Positions 33,732 to 42,482 of a stretch of 49,543 nt of DNA are shown one piece after another. Source of the stretch: Alteromonadaceae bacterium (GTDB lineage: Bacteria > Pseudomonadota > Gammaproteobacteria > Enterobacterales > Alteromonadaceae); contig WKFJ01000001.1 of assembly GCA_014872785.1 (NCBI GenBank), positions 1 through 49,543 of the forward strand. Direction: 5' to 3'. A model generated the notes under the pieces. The model was not told where the DNA came from and made no database searches. It saw only the letters and a program-made list of their open reading frames with translations. The position numbers and the translations under genes were made by a program. The stretch's first letter is position 1. Each line of letters starts with the position of its first letter.

Positions 33732-34859
33732 CTATGTCCAAATAATGGATTTGAGTTTGTTGTTAAAACTTTCGGCAGAAAAATGACTCGCACGTATAGT
33801 ACAAGCGTGTCTCATCTGCTCGGCATTAACTTCATTCATTGTTGAAATCGCTCCAATGAGCTGTTCTCTAACAAACTCAGGCTCAAGTAATAGACCAGTT
33901 TGTTCATGTTGTATGGTTTCCATAACCCCACCTTCGTTTATCCCAATCACGGGTTTACCTGCCGCCATAGACTCCACAGGTGACATACCAAAGTCTTCGT
34001 CGATAGGGAGATAAATAGTTGCAATGCAGTTTTCAATAAGTCTTGTAAGGCTTTGCTCATCTACCCACCCAGTAAAACTTATATTCGATGCGTTCTTCTC
34101 TTGCACTAACTGGCGCATTGGCTCCAGCAGACTTCCCCCAGAGGCCACTACGAGTTTTTTGTCTGGCATATCACAGAATGCGAGCACGATATCTTCTATG
34201 CGTTTGTAATTCTCTAATCGAGCAAGAGAAAGGTAATATCCCTGCGATGGTTGCCAATGGTATTTTGCGATATCGCATGGAGGATAAACGACGACAGAGT
34301 CAATGCCTAAATATCGAAATAGCCTGCTCCGTACGTTTTCTGAATTGCAGATAACCTTATCCATTCTTAACAACGAGCTTTTATATTGGGACTCAAGCCA
34401 GCATTTTTGCAGGCCAATTAACCAGTTGACCAACCATCTCTCATTTTCCTGGTAATATTTTGCCATGTCATACCAATGTCTTGGAGGGGTATGGCAATAG
34501 TAGAAGTTACGTTCAGCTTTGCTTCGAAAAACCTGCAAAGGACTATAGAAACCGGAGTAAATATTGACTTTGCTAGGGGGTAAAAAGTCAGGGTGGATTG
34601 ATAAAAACCTTAGCGGCGTGGCAAAGTGAGACAAGTACCGGTGCGGCGCATGTTCGGAAAGTTCCTTTACAATTTTTTGCCCAACTTCTTCGGTTGCATA
34701 GTTTTTGTCAATGTAGTGTACTACGCCTTCGACGGATTCAAATAATTGCAAGAAATTTGAAAAAACGCGTTCAGCGCCTCCTTTTACTTGTAAATAATCA
34801 TAAAACACTAATGCATCTAACTGCCTGGCACCATGCGTATACTTATTATTGCCTATCAT
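33732..34859 (-). CDS. Family 4 glycosyltransferase (WbaZ-like)
   Basis: A 375-residue GT-B retaining glycosyltransferase. The N-terminal VFYDYLQVKGGAERVF (residues 18-33) is the acceptor-side glycine loop typical of mannosyltransferases such as WbaZ. The C-terminal GT4 core includes LARLENYKRIEDIV, GWVDEQSL and the Ex7E motif region EDFGMSPVESMAAGKPV. A GDP-mannose donor is plausible given the nearby manBC. The start is uncertain: ATG 34859 would overlap the divergent gene at 34833 by 27 bases. A GTG at 34808 (in front of FYDYLQ) would remove the overlap and give a more typical N-terminus but has no strong ribosome site. Confidence 0.82.
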   Translation of the reverse strand: MIGNNKYTHGARQLDALVFYDYLQVKGGAERVFSNFLQLFESVEGVVHYIDKNYATEEVGQKIVKELSEHAPHRYLSHFATPLRFLSIHPDFLPPSKVNIYSGFYSPLQVFRSKAERNFYYCHTPPRHWYDMAKYYQENERWLVNWLIGLQKCWLESQYKSSLLRMDKVICNSENVRSRLFRYLGIDSVVVYPPCDIAKYHWQPSQGYYLSLARLENYKRIEDIVLAFCDMPDKKLVVASGGSLLEPMRQLVQEKNASNISFTGWVDEQSLTRLIENCIATIYLPIDEDFGMSPVESMAAGKPVIGINEGGVMETIQHEQTGLLLEPEFVREQLIGAISTMNEVNAEQMRHACTIRASHFSAESFNNKLKSIIWT

Positions 34860-36125
34860 TTCCCCCCTTCCCTATCAGTGGCTGCCCTTCGACTCGAAAG
34901 CTTCGCGCAGAGTCTATCATCTGCTGGTCACGATGTAACGGTATTGACCTTAGCTGACAACACGTCAAGTGCAGATGAAAAGCGGAGTGTTAATGGAAAT
35001 GAATACAGGGTTGTGCGGATACAAAACCCCCTTCTCAACATGGCTGAAAGATATTTCTCTGCCTACAAGGAAACTCAGACTAAATCTACCAGCCCCGTTC
35101 AGCGCCCTAGTTTAATCAATAAAATAGTCACCCGATTCAATGAATGGCGGAAAAATAAAGGTATTATTTTTCTTGGCCGCATGCCAGATATTTCAGATGT
35201 ATGGTATTTCACTGCCAAAAGCTGGTTGAAGAAACAACAAGAATGGGATTGGGTAATTTCTAGTTACGCGCCATACAGCACATTATTACTTGGTAGATAC
35301 ATGAAAAAAGCCGGTAAATGTAAGAGGTTGTTGCTGGATTTTAGAGATCCATGGAGTACCCACCATTTATTCTCCGGTTTGCCCTTCATCCGTCTTTTAG
35401 AAAAAAACCTAGAAAAAAAGTGCTTAGAACACGCAAATGCCGTCACCGCTGCGCCCCCACGTTTGATGAAACTGCTAACCGATACCTATTCAACAATAAA
35501 GATTTCGGGTGTGGTTTTGAACGGATATTTTCCACAGAAGAAAGATATACCCATAAACGTGTTTTTTTCGGGAATAACAATCACGCATCTTGGCTCAATT
35601 TATTTGCACAAACACTCTACTGAACCATTTTTTGAAGCACTAGCTGATTTTAAAAATCAAAAGAAATCAGACTTAAGGTTAATGTTCGCTGGAAACGAAA
35701 AACAATTTTTAGATAGCTTGGCAGAAAAGTATAAAATTTCGGATGTTTGGCAACACTTGGGCTATGTAGATTTTGAAACCACTCAAAAAATTGTATCTAG
35801 TGCTCAAATAGGTATCGTATTTGACAGCAACACAAATGACTTTAATGGTGTCCTACCTGTTAAAGTATTCGACTATATGGCACAGGGGTTACCGATTTTA
35901 TTGATTGGTGATGTAGAGAAGAGTGACTTGACAACAATTTTGGAAGACTATGGTAATTTTTGGGCGGCGAAACCAAATAAGGCAAGCATACTTAAAGCCC
36001 TAAATAGAATCCAACATCTTAATTACCCTAAAATATCACCACCTAATCGCTATACACGCCGCTTTCAAAATGAAAAACTTTTGAAGATTATCCGCAAACC
36101 TGAAGATTGCAAAAAGGACTATTGA
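34833..36125 (+). CDS. Glycosyltransferase, GT4-like
   Basis: A 430-residue GT-B-type protein. The N-terminus MRILIIAYHFPPSLSVAALR (residues 1-20) is the classic opening of family 4 enzymes (YxFPP followed by a conserved arginine). The C-terminal half has the nucleotide-sugar-binding region LPVKVFDYMAQGLPILLIG (around 345-363). The central part (WDWVISSYAPYSTLLLG, then DFRDPWS) resembles WcaI/WbuB-like transferases. Sugar specificity is unknown. It starts head-to-head with the minus-strand GT4 and is followed after 3 bases by another glycosyltransferase, forming a plus-strand trio with the gene at 37273. Confidence 0.82.
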   Translation: MRILIIAYHFPPSLSVAALRLESFAQSLSSAGHDVTVLTLADNTSSADEKRSVNGNEYRVVRIQNPLLNMAERYFSAYKETQTKSTSPVQRPSLINKIVTRFNEWRKNKGIIFLGRMPDISDVWYFTAKSWLKKQQEWDWVISSYAPYSTLLLGRYMKKAGKCKRLLLDFRDPWSTHHLFSGLPFIRLLEKNLEKKCLEHANAVTAAPPRLMKLLTDTYSTIKISGVVLNGYFPQKKDIPINVFFSGITITHLGSIYLHKHSTEPFFEALADFKNQKKSDLRLMFAGNEKQFLDSLAEKYKISDVWQHLGYVDFETTQKIVSSAQIGIVFDSNTNDFNGVLPVKVFDYMAQGLPILLIGDVEKSDLTTILEDYGNFWAAKPNKASILKALNRIQHLNYPKISPPNRYTRRFQNEKLLKIIRKPEDCKKDY

Positions 36126-36128
36126 CTG

Positions 36129-37259
36129 GTGAAAAAAATACTAATAGCTGTGTTTGGCGGGCTTGAAGAAAGTCCGAGAGCCGAAAGGCTACTAGAAGTA
36201 ATGGTAAACCACGCTGAAGTCTCTGTGCTTGCTACCAGCTTAAAACACCACATAAATGGAAAGTTTTTCAATCTATACCCTTTAAATAAAACACTTCCCC
36301 AAAAACTAATTCGAGCATCTAAATTATTTTTAGGTGCCCATGAATCTTATTTGAAGTCTCTGTACAGCTACGACGAGCGACTCGAAATTGAAAGATTTGA
36401 CGCAGTCATCTGCGAAGATCTACTGTTATTACCAAGATTACTGGAAACAGATATTACCGACAGGTTTATTCAGGATTTACGAGAATTTTACCCAAAAGAA
36501 TTTGAACACAATTGGATCTGGCGAAAAACTTTTGGCAATTTAATGTCTTATATTTGCCACGCCCACCTGGCGAAAGCAGACCATTGCTGGACTGTATCTC
36601 CTGGTCTTAAAGAAGCATATATGGAAAAATTTGGTGTAAAATGCGAGCTTTACCCAAGCTACCCCAAAAAGCTGTGTGATAGTGAGCCACCTATTAAAAC
36701 AGGTACTCATTTCAAACTAGTACATCATGGGGTAACTAACCCTAACAGAAATTTGGAAATCATGATCGAAGCAGCGGCTAGTCTTCCCCAACTAGTAACA
36801 CTTGACCTTATCCTAGTGAATAATAACCCACAGTATTACAAAAAGCTGAAACTGCTGGCCAACGGCTTGGAAAACGTTAGAATTTTGCCACCGGTGCGAC
36901 GTGACCAACTTACGCAAGAGCTCAGAGGCTACGACATAGGCTTGTTTTGCCCAAATCCAACTACTTTTAACCTTGAACATTCATGGCCTAACAAAATATT
37001 CGAATTTATACAGGCCGGACTGATGTTGCTAACAACACCACTTGCGGGAACATCAATTATTATCAGAAAGTATAAGAATGGTATGGTAACTCAAAATTTT
37101 GGAACTGAAACCTTGATTGAAGCGTTAGAATCACTCTCCCCTGAAAAAGTGGACAACTACAAAAACAGCTCAATGATGGCATCAAATGAGTGTAATTTTG
37201 AAGCAATTGAGCAGAATCTAGTGAACTCAATATTGGGTAATAGGGACACAAACCATTAA
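36129..37259 (+). CDS. Glycosyltransferase, GT4-like
   Basis: A 376-residue protein with a GTG start at 36129, 3 bases after the preceding gene. The GT-B pattern is recognisable: N-terminal ILIAVFGGLEESPRAERL, central LVHHGVTNPNRNLEIMIEA (linker into the C-terminal Rossmann domain), VRILPPVRRDQL and the donor-site region HSWPNKIFEFIQAGLMLLTT with an acidic pair. It is divergent from well-studied enzymes and the sugar cannot be inferred. It probably acts at the inner face of the cytoplasmic membrane in repeat-unit assembly. No signal peptide or membrane span is evident. Confidence 0.75.
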   Translation: MKKILIAVFGGLEESPRAERLLEVMVNHAEVSVLATSLKHHINGKFFNLYPLNKTLPQKLIRASKLFLGAHESYLKSLYSYDERLEIERFDAVICEDLLLLPRLLETDITDRFIQDLREFYPKEFEHNWIWRKTFGNLMSYICHAHLAKADHCWTVSPGLKEAYMEKFGVKCELYPSYPKKLCDSEPPIKTGTHFKLVHHGVTNPNRNLEIMIEAAASLPQLVTLDLILVNNNPQYYKKLKLLANGLENVRILPPVRRDQLTQELRGYDIGLFCPNPTTFNLEHSWPNKIFEFIQAGLMLLTTPLAGTSIIIRKYKNGMVTQNFGTETLIEALESLSPEKVDNYKNSSMMASNECNFEAIEQNLVNSILGNRDTNH

Positions 37260-37272
37260 TATTCGACGAAAT

Positions 37273-39132
37273 TTGCAGTTGGCAAAAAATACCGTTTATC
37301 ACACTCTTATTTACCTACTTATCTGCACGCTTACTTCATCTTGCAGCAAAATTTCAACTCAAAAAAATCTACATTCATTTTTTGGCTTTGAGTACGACGT
37401 GGATAAGAACACGCTTATTGTGGAAAATGTGAGCTTATTTGGAGTTGTTGAGCTTGCGCAATCACCAAATGAACGATTTGTCCTTTACACGGCAGTGGAC
37501 AAGGAAACAAAAAAGATGGGTGCCTACAAACTAGACTTGTTGACAGGATATAATCAAAAACTCAACGACAAACCAGCGATGATTTTCGACCCGAGCATTG
37601 ACAATGAAGGCAATTACGTTTATGTACAATCATTTAACAAGACTTCACGTTCATGGCGCAGATCCGAAATAAAGTCAAACCTAACTTTTTCATCTCCAAA
37701 ATTAGATGGTTTTTATTACCAAAGTATAATAACTGAATCCCATATAATATCTGCACTAAACACCGAACAAAATTGGTCCAACATAATACTGTTCGACAGA
37801 GCCACCGGTAGTTCACAAGTTATTCCAACTAATTTGCACATCTACCGGATTACCCCAAAGGATAACATATTTGTCGTCGAAGCCTTTGAAAGGGATGGGA
37901 ACAAAGTTTTGTATTCTTTTATACCTGAAAAGAAATCATTGCACCGATTGAAAAAAGAATCTAATGATGAACACTGTCAATTTAACCATTTATCCTTGTT
38001 CGACTGTGCCAATATAAACCCTTCGCAAAAAATAGCCCTCGTTCTAATGGATTATTTGTCCACTGCAAATGATCCTCTCAACTCCCTCTCACTACTGGAC
38101 AATAGCGAGGGACGGTTGTCGTGGCATGTAGCCATGAAATTGGATGCACTAATAAGGCATCACAACTTCTTTGAACAAAACAACTATCCAGCCCGGCATT
38201 TTATAAATTTAATTTCCAAAAATCTTTCAGCTGCTTTTCACACAACAGCAGCCATGTCCTTAAAAGAACACTTGATAGGTTGGCCTTCAACAAGATATTC
38301 AATAGGTTACGAAGAATATTCGTACCTCGTGGGTAATGCCGTCATTATGCGTTCATTGTTAATGGCTGTTAAAGCCAACCTAATCGAAGAAGCAACACTG
38401 AAAAATAAAATAATTGAAAACGCCTACCAACTTTTCGATTTTCACGAAATTAATTGGGATAGCGCCGGAGGTTATTACCGGATTCCACGTGGTGCGCCAT
38501 TTCGCTTCGATGGTTTGCCGGCTCCTTGGAATTGGTCTTCGGCGATGGGTAATATGCTAATTGAACTATTCTCAATAACCGGTGAAGCAAAATTTTACCA
38601 GAGAGCTACTGATATTTTTACTGCATTTTCCGCAGAATGGCAGACCTACGAGGATGACAGAATTGTCTGGCATTACTGGCCAAAACAGTTTTTCAAAGGC
38701 TGGGAAGCGGCGTCACAGCTCTCCGTTAATAGCCCCTCCCGAAAAGCTAACCCTAACCCAAGATACGAAGATACATCCCATGCAGCACTCAATATTAGTT
38801 TTACGTTGCGCTACTGTGGACTTGTGACAATGCAAGAATTATGCGACCGAGCTATTGTTGTTGAGGGGCTGAAAAAAACTGCTCAGAACATCATTTTAGA
38901 AAACGGAAGCTATAGCCGTTTCATGGATGGCTCTTTGAAATACTCTGGTCAGCATTTCCAACCCATTCATCAGGAATGGGCTGAATTGAACCCCAAAATA
39001 AGCAGCAAACTTACATTCACTTTGGTTCGCGGAGCCCCTTTTTTTGAAGGTGATATCTTAAATATAATGCTCTCGAATGTGGAGAGAGCTGGGTTGCGAC
39101 AAGAGAAAAAGCCTCAAAATGCACAAAATTAG
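37273..39132 (+). CDS. Two-domain exported protein (putative lipoprotein) with a toroid glycan-enzyme-like C-terminal half, function unknown
   Basis: A 619-residue protein whose function I do not recognise. The start is a TTG at 37273 or 37279 with no strong ribosome site. A signal-like segment (TLIYLLICTLTSSCS) ends in LTSSC, a near-lipobox, so it is probably an exported lipoprotein. Residues about 40-270 have repeating beta-strand patterns (VYVQSFNKTSRSWRRS, NIILFDRATGSSQVI) suggestive of a beta-propeller. Residues about 290-600 are helical with motifs typical of alpha/alpha-toroid glycan enzymes (DSAGGYYRIPRG, WNWSSAMGNMLIELF, RYEDTSHAALNISF), comparable in style to uronyl C5-epimerases or lyases. 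It sits in a cluster making uronic-acid sugars, so modification of the exported polymer is conceivable. Its end converges with the next gene (16-base gap). Confidence 0.7.
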   Translation: MQLAKNTVYHTLIYLLICTLTSSCSKISTQKNLHSFFGFEYDVDKNTLIVENVSLFGVVELAQSPNERFVLYTAVDKETKKMGAYKLDLLTGYNQKLNDKPAMIFDPSIDNEGNYVYVQSFNKTSRSWRRSEIKSNLTFSSPKLDGFYYQSIITESHIISALNTEQNWSNIILFDRATGSSQVIPTNLHIYRITPKDNIFVVEAFERDGNKVLYSFIPEKKSLHRLKKESNDEHCQFNHLSLFDCANINPSQKIALVLMDYLSTANDPLNSLSLLDNSEGRLSWHVAMKLDALIRHHNFFEQNNYPARHFINLISKNLSAAFHTTAAMSLKEHLIGWPSTRYSIGYEEYSYLVGNAVIMRSLLMAVKANLIEEATLKNKIIENAYQLFDFHEINWDSAGGYYRIPRGAPFRFDGLPAPWNWSSAMGNMLIELFSITGEAKFYQRATDIFTAFSAEWQTYEDDRIVWHYWPKQFFKGWEAASQLSVNSPSRKANPNPRYEDTSHAALNISFTLRYCGLVTMQELCDRAIVVEGLKKTAQNIILENGSYSRFMDGSLKYSGQHFQPIHQEWAELNPKISSKLTFTLVRGAPFFEGDILNIMLSNVERAGLRQEKKPQNAQN

Positions 39133-39148
39133 CTAAATTTTCTGCGAG

Positions 39149-40102
39149 TTACCCCATAGAACTTCTTCTATCTTGTACCCCAGACTTTATTTTTGACAGG
39201 TACCTGAACACTGGAAAGAGGAAAGTGTGACGGAAGATCCCTGTAAAAGGAGAATTATATTGTTTCGCTTCAGTTGAATCTGGTAAACCTAGCAAACAAG
39301 TATCAGCTGATCTCCTATCACTTTCGTATCGACTATTATGAGTTCTGAAAATAAAATCCCAAAAAGAAAAAATATTTCCGTAATTACGATCAAAGTCTAA
39401 CACATCTCGGCTGTGATGTATCTTGTGAAAACGAGGGCTTGCTAAGATGTAGCCAAACCAACCATACCCCCAAGGTAAATTGGAATGCTGCAGTAAATCG
39501 ATGATGCGCCGAGTTAGTAGTGCAAAAAATGGTACACCTGGATTCTGTAACCCAAGCAATGCAATCGCAATGGCTAGATGAAGACTTGAATTTAAAAACC
39601 GTTCTGCGAGGGAAATACGTATACCGGTAATTATATTCATCTCTTCGGCTGCATGGTGGTATCGATGGTACCTCCACAATACAGGGATTTTGTGCATTAA
39701 CCAGTGACTGACGTAGTGTGGAAAATCATACACGACTAACCAAATTATGACTGCAAGAACAAAGTTCTCCGGCATCCAGTCGCCAAGCACCCCTTCAACC
39801 TGATAATGTTTCTGGGCTTCTCGGGCTGCAATAAAAACAAGCCCGGGTAACGCCAAATAAGAAAATGCTTTATCAAAGAACCTAAAAAATATGTAATAGA
39901 CAGACCATGCAACCATGTCTGTCTTTGCGGATTGGCTCGGATTTAGCAGTCGCTCAATTGAAGAAGGTTTATTGTAGCAATAACGCAGTATCAAGTGCTC
40001 AAATAGCAGTATTACCAAAACTGGAATAAGAAGCTTGAGCATCTTATCAGAGGTCAACCAACTGAAAATTGTTTCAAACAACTCCATAAACTCTTCTACC
40101 AA
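39149..40102 (-). CDS. Fatty acid hydroxylase / sterol desaturase superfamily membrane protein
   Basis: A 317-residue integral membrane di-iron enzyme with the full histidine set: HYVSH (129-133), HRYHH (146-150), QHSN (205-208) and HKIHH (226-230), followed by YGNIFSFWDFIFRT (241-254). Four or more hydrophobic segments surround them. Superfamily members hydroxylate or desaturate lipids, sterols or alkyl chains using oxygen. Occurrence in a capsule locus suggests modification of a lipid anchor or an acyl substituent, but nothing in the sequence fixes the substrate. The first codons overlap the small gene upstream by 7 bases, so it belongs to the operon running from wbpA. Confidence 0.87.
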   Translation of the reverse strand: MVEEFMELFETIFSWLTSDKMLKLLIPVLVILLFEHLILRYCYNKPSSIERLLNPSQSAKTDMVAWSVYYIFFRFFDKAFSYLALPGLVFIAAREAQKHYQVEGVLGDWMPENFVLAVIIWLVVYDFPHYVSHWLMHKIPVLWRYHRYHHAAEEMNIITGIRISLAERFLNSSLHLAIAIALLGLQNPGVPFFALLTRRIIDLLQHSNLPWGYGWFGYILASPRFHKIHHSRDVLDFDRNYGNIFSFWDFIFRTHNSRYESDRRSADTCLLGLPDSTEAKQYNSPFTGIFRHTFLFPVFRYLSKIKSGVQDRRSSMG

Positions 40103-40365
40103 GGCTTCACAACATTGTTGACACGTGTCATATATGTCTCCAAGGCTATGCAGCCATTAATATCTATTTGCGACCTAACAGATCGTGTAACAATGTTCGT
40201 GGTCTCTTTCCGATTATAACTGAGGCTATCCCTAAGAATAATGCTTGCCGCAGCTTTACTAACTTCCTCATTGAAACACTCAAAACAAGTCTGTTTTCTA
40301 TCGCACCTAGCTAGTAATAATAGTAACCCAGAACATTGTTTTAGTTCTTCCCGATTTCTTTTCAA
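40096..40365 (-). CDS. Small hypothetical protein with clustered cysteines
   Basis: An 89-residue predicted protein with no family match that I recognise. The start is TTG 40365 with AGGT five bases upstream. The N-terminal half contains QCSGLLLLLARCDRKQTCFE then CF, giving four cysteines including a CxxC pair. It fits the operon snugly: 35 bases after the glycosyltransferase gene and a 7-base overlap with the hydroxylase gene, which favours its being real. It might assist the hydroxylase (for example by electron transfer or metal handling), but this is only positional inference. It could also be a spurious frame. Confidence 0.5.
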   Translation of the reverse strand: MKRNREELKQCSGLLLLLARCDRKQTCFECFNEEVSKAAASIILRDSLSYNRKETTNIVTRSVRSQIDINGCIALETYMTRVNNVVKPW

Positions 40366-40400
40366 GTTTTACCTAGCTGCTTTACAGTAACTAAATTTGA

Positions 40401-41609
40401 TTATCGTAAGACGTCCTGGTAGATATCGCTAATCAACTTTTCCTGATTTTCCCATGAAATCGATTTTAATAGTGATTGCGAGCTTTCCTTTTTGAGATTA
40501 GCTATGTAGGAACTCTTTTTAGCTATAATCTCCGTTATGGCACCCGGTAACTGTTCAGGAACTGAAAAGTCCAAAACGCGACCATTACCTAGCTTTGTTA
40601 TCAACTCTCTAACTTCAGTTAAGTCATTAGCAAGTATAGGTACTTCGGCAAACGTCATCTCAAACAGCTTGTTAGGCATGCATAACTCATAGGAAAGTGT
40701 AACCGGCATGACAGACAATAACCCAACATCAGCCCCGGATATGTAAGATACAACTTTTGTATAATGAACTGGGGGCAATATTCTGAAGCGTTGGCTAATT
40801 TTTAGACGCTCGGCCATTTTATAAAGCTTTTCTTTTGATCGTTGATCACACGGCCCGACTGCGGCAAATACGACACCCGGTAAAGTCGTCATTAAACTCA
40901 GAATTTCCTCAACTCCCCTACCAACTGTTACCTTTCCAACATAGAGCATTACAGGAGTTTCATCGTCAAGTTGTAAATCTTCACGGATATTGCGATTGAT
41001 CGGTTCTATTCGGGGAGAATTAAAAACAACGTGAACTTTTTTCTTGAAAGATCGTGATAGAATATTAGCGATGTTTTCACCAACAGTGATAATGGCATCA
41101 GCACGCTTGGCGCACCTTTTTTCGAGCCAACCAACGTACCTTTTTCTAAAAAATGGTAATGGTGGATTCCTGTGCACTTCTAATTCATGAGCATCATAAA
41201 TTAACTTGCAACCCGTTATTTTGCTGACATAGCTTGCCGTAGGCAGACAAATGAAGTCATGGGAATGAATTATGTCGGGTTGGAAATCGATGACCCCATC
41301 AGCAAATATCTTTTTGAAGAGACTATATTTCAAGTAGGGCATAATCGCGACAATTATAGCTTTTGCCAATTTAATACTAAATTTAGCGATTAAACTAAAG
41401 ACAGTTAGATTTAGAGCCGTGTCCACAGGGTTCCAATTGGATCGAATAAACTCAACTCCATCTTTAGCCTCGTAAGAAGGCACATCCGCAGAGGTCACAC
41501 AAAAAACTTTGACTTTAAAGTTTTGCTTTTTAGCAACATCTATCGCTTTCAACACCCTAGCATCTTTATTACATGGATTGGAAACTAAAACCGCTAACTT
41601 CTTATTCAC
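40401..41609 (-). CDS. Family 4 glycosyltransferase
   Basis: A 402-residue GT-B glycosyltransferase. The N-terminus (LAVLVSNPCNKDARVLKAID) is the acceptor-domain opening. DIIHSHDFICLPTA followed by KLIYDAHELE is the characteristic mid-domain motif of GT4 enzymes, and ISGADVGLLSVMP with ELCMPNKLFEMTFAEVPIL forms the donor site. Its position in the wbpABDE operon suggests that it transfers the diacetamido-uronic acid or a sugar next to it. It starts immediately (0 bases) after the pentapeptide-repeat gene. Intact. Confidence 0.85.
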   Translation of the reverse strand: MNKKLAVLVSNPCNKDARVLKAIDVAKKQNFKVKVFCVTSADVPSYEAKDGVEFIRSNWNPVDTALNLTVFSLIAKFSIKLAKAIIVAIMPYLKYSLFKKIFADGVIDFQPDIIHSHDFICLPTASYVSKITGCKLIYDAHELEVHRNPPLPFFRKRYVGWLEKRCAKRADAIITVGENIANILSRSFKKKVHVVFNSPRIEPINRNIREDLQLDDETPVMLYVGKVTVGRGVEEILSLMTTLPGVVFAAVGPCDQRSKEKLYKMAERLKISQRFRILPPVHYTKVVSYISGADVGLLSVMPVTLSYELCMPNKLFEMTFAEVPILANDLTEVRELITKLGNGRVLDFSVPEQLPGAITEIIAKKSSYIANLKKESSQSLLKSISWENQEKLISDIYQDVLR

Positions 41610-42482
41610 TTAAGACCCCAACTTCTCTTTTAACTCGATTTTCTTCTTAGCTAGGTAGAATTCCATAAATCCTCGTAGAAAATAAACCCCAATCAAGGAC
41701 ATAAATAACGTAATAAAAATTTTCCAATTATTTTCATATAAGAACTGCACAATGGAATCAAGCGGCAATCCCCCTGTAGACCTACCTTCAAAGAATAATT
41801 GCATTACCGTATCAATCCCAATTTTTACCACAATCAGTACTAACGCAAATTGAAGTAAGCGGTACAACCAGGTAACGGCCGTCAAAGACTCTTTAACTTG
41901 CTGATTAAGGATAATTAAGTCTTTATTTTGACTTTTCAACTCAAGGGATTCCAAAGAATCAACATCTGCTTCTTCGAAAAATTGGGTAATTGATGGGTCT
42001 ACTTGCGATAAGGTACAGTTGCTGATTAAAAAACGGACATCTTTCACATTTTCTACCGAACAATATGACAATTCCGTAAATTTAAGGACAGCATCTATCG
42101 ATTCACACTCTAAGAAATCGATATGGTGCATTTTGGCAGTCATGAAATAGCAGGACTGCATACGGCTATCAATTAATGTGCAGTTGGCAATGTACGCGCC
42201 TTCAAAGCTGCAGTTATCCAATACAGAGTGACTGAAAACCGTACTCCTAAAATTGGAGTAGGAAAACGAGCAATTTAAAAACTCACACTGAGCAAACTGT
42301 ACTTCGTCAAAATGTATCCTTAGGAAATTACACGAATCGAATACCGCCCCTCGTAATTCGAGCTTCTCAATGTCAGTATTTTCGATTGTTTCATTTCTAA
42401 AAACAGCCTGACGCCCACGTTCTCCGTTGCTTTCTAGCCATATAATATGAGATTTGAGTAACTCTTCAAAATTGTCAATCAT
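41610..42482 (-). CDS. Membrane-anchored pentapeptide-repeat protein
   Basis: A 290-residue protein. Residues about 35-160 are pentapeptide-type repeats of the A(D/N)LxF pattern (LRGAVFDSCNFLRIHF, FAQCEFLNCSFSYSNF, LDNCSFEGAYIANC), predicted to fold as a right-handed quadrilateral beta-helix and unusually rich in cysteine. A linker precedes two membrane spans (about 205-228 and 252-272) and a charged tail. Its function is unknown. Pentapeptide-repeat domains commonly serve as protein scaffolds. It overlaps the gene for an ATPase-less ABC transmembrane domain by 8 bases and abuts a glycosyltransferase gene, so the two membrane proteins probably form a complex in the glycan pathway. Confidence 0.8.
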   Translation of the reverse strand: MIDNFEELLKSHIIWLESNGERGRQAVFRNETIENTDIEKLELRGAVFDSCNFLRIHFDEVQFAQCEFLNCSFSYSNFRSTVFSHSVLDNCSFEGAYIANCTLIDSRMQSCYFMTAKMHHIDFLECESIDAVLKFTELSYCSVENVKDVRFLISNCTLSQVDPSITQFFEEADVDSLESLELKSQNKDLIILNQQVKESLTAVTWLYRLLQFALVLIVVKIGIDTVMQLFFEGRSTGGLPLDSIVQFLYENNWKIFITLFMSLIGVYFLRGFMEFYLAKKKIELKEKLGS

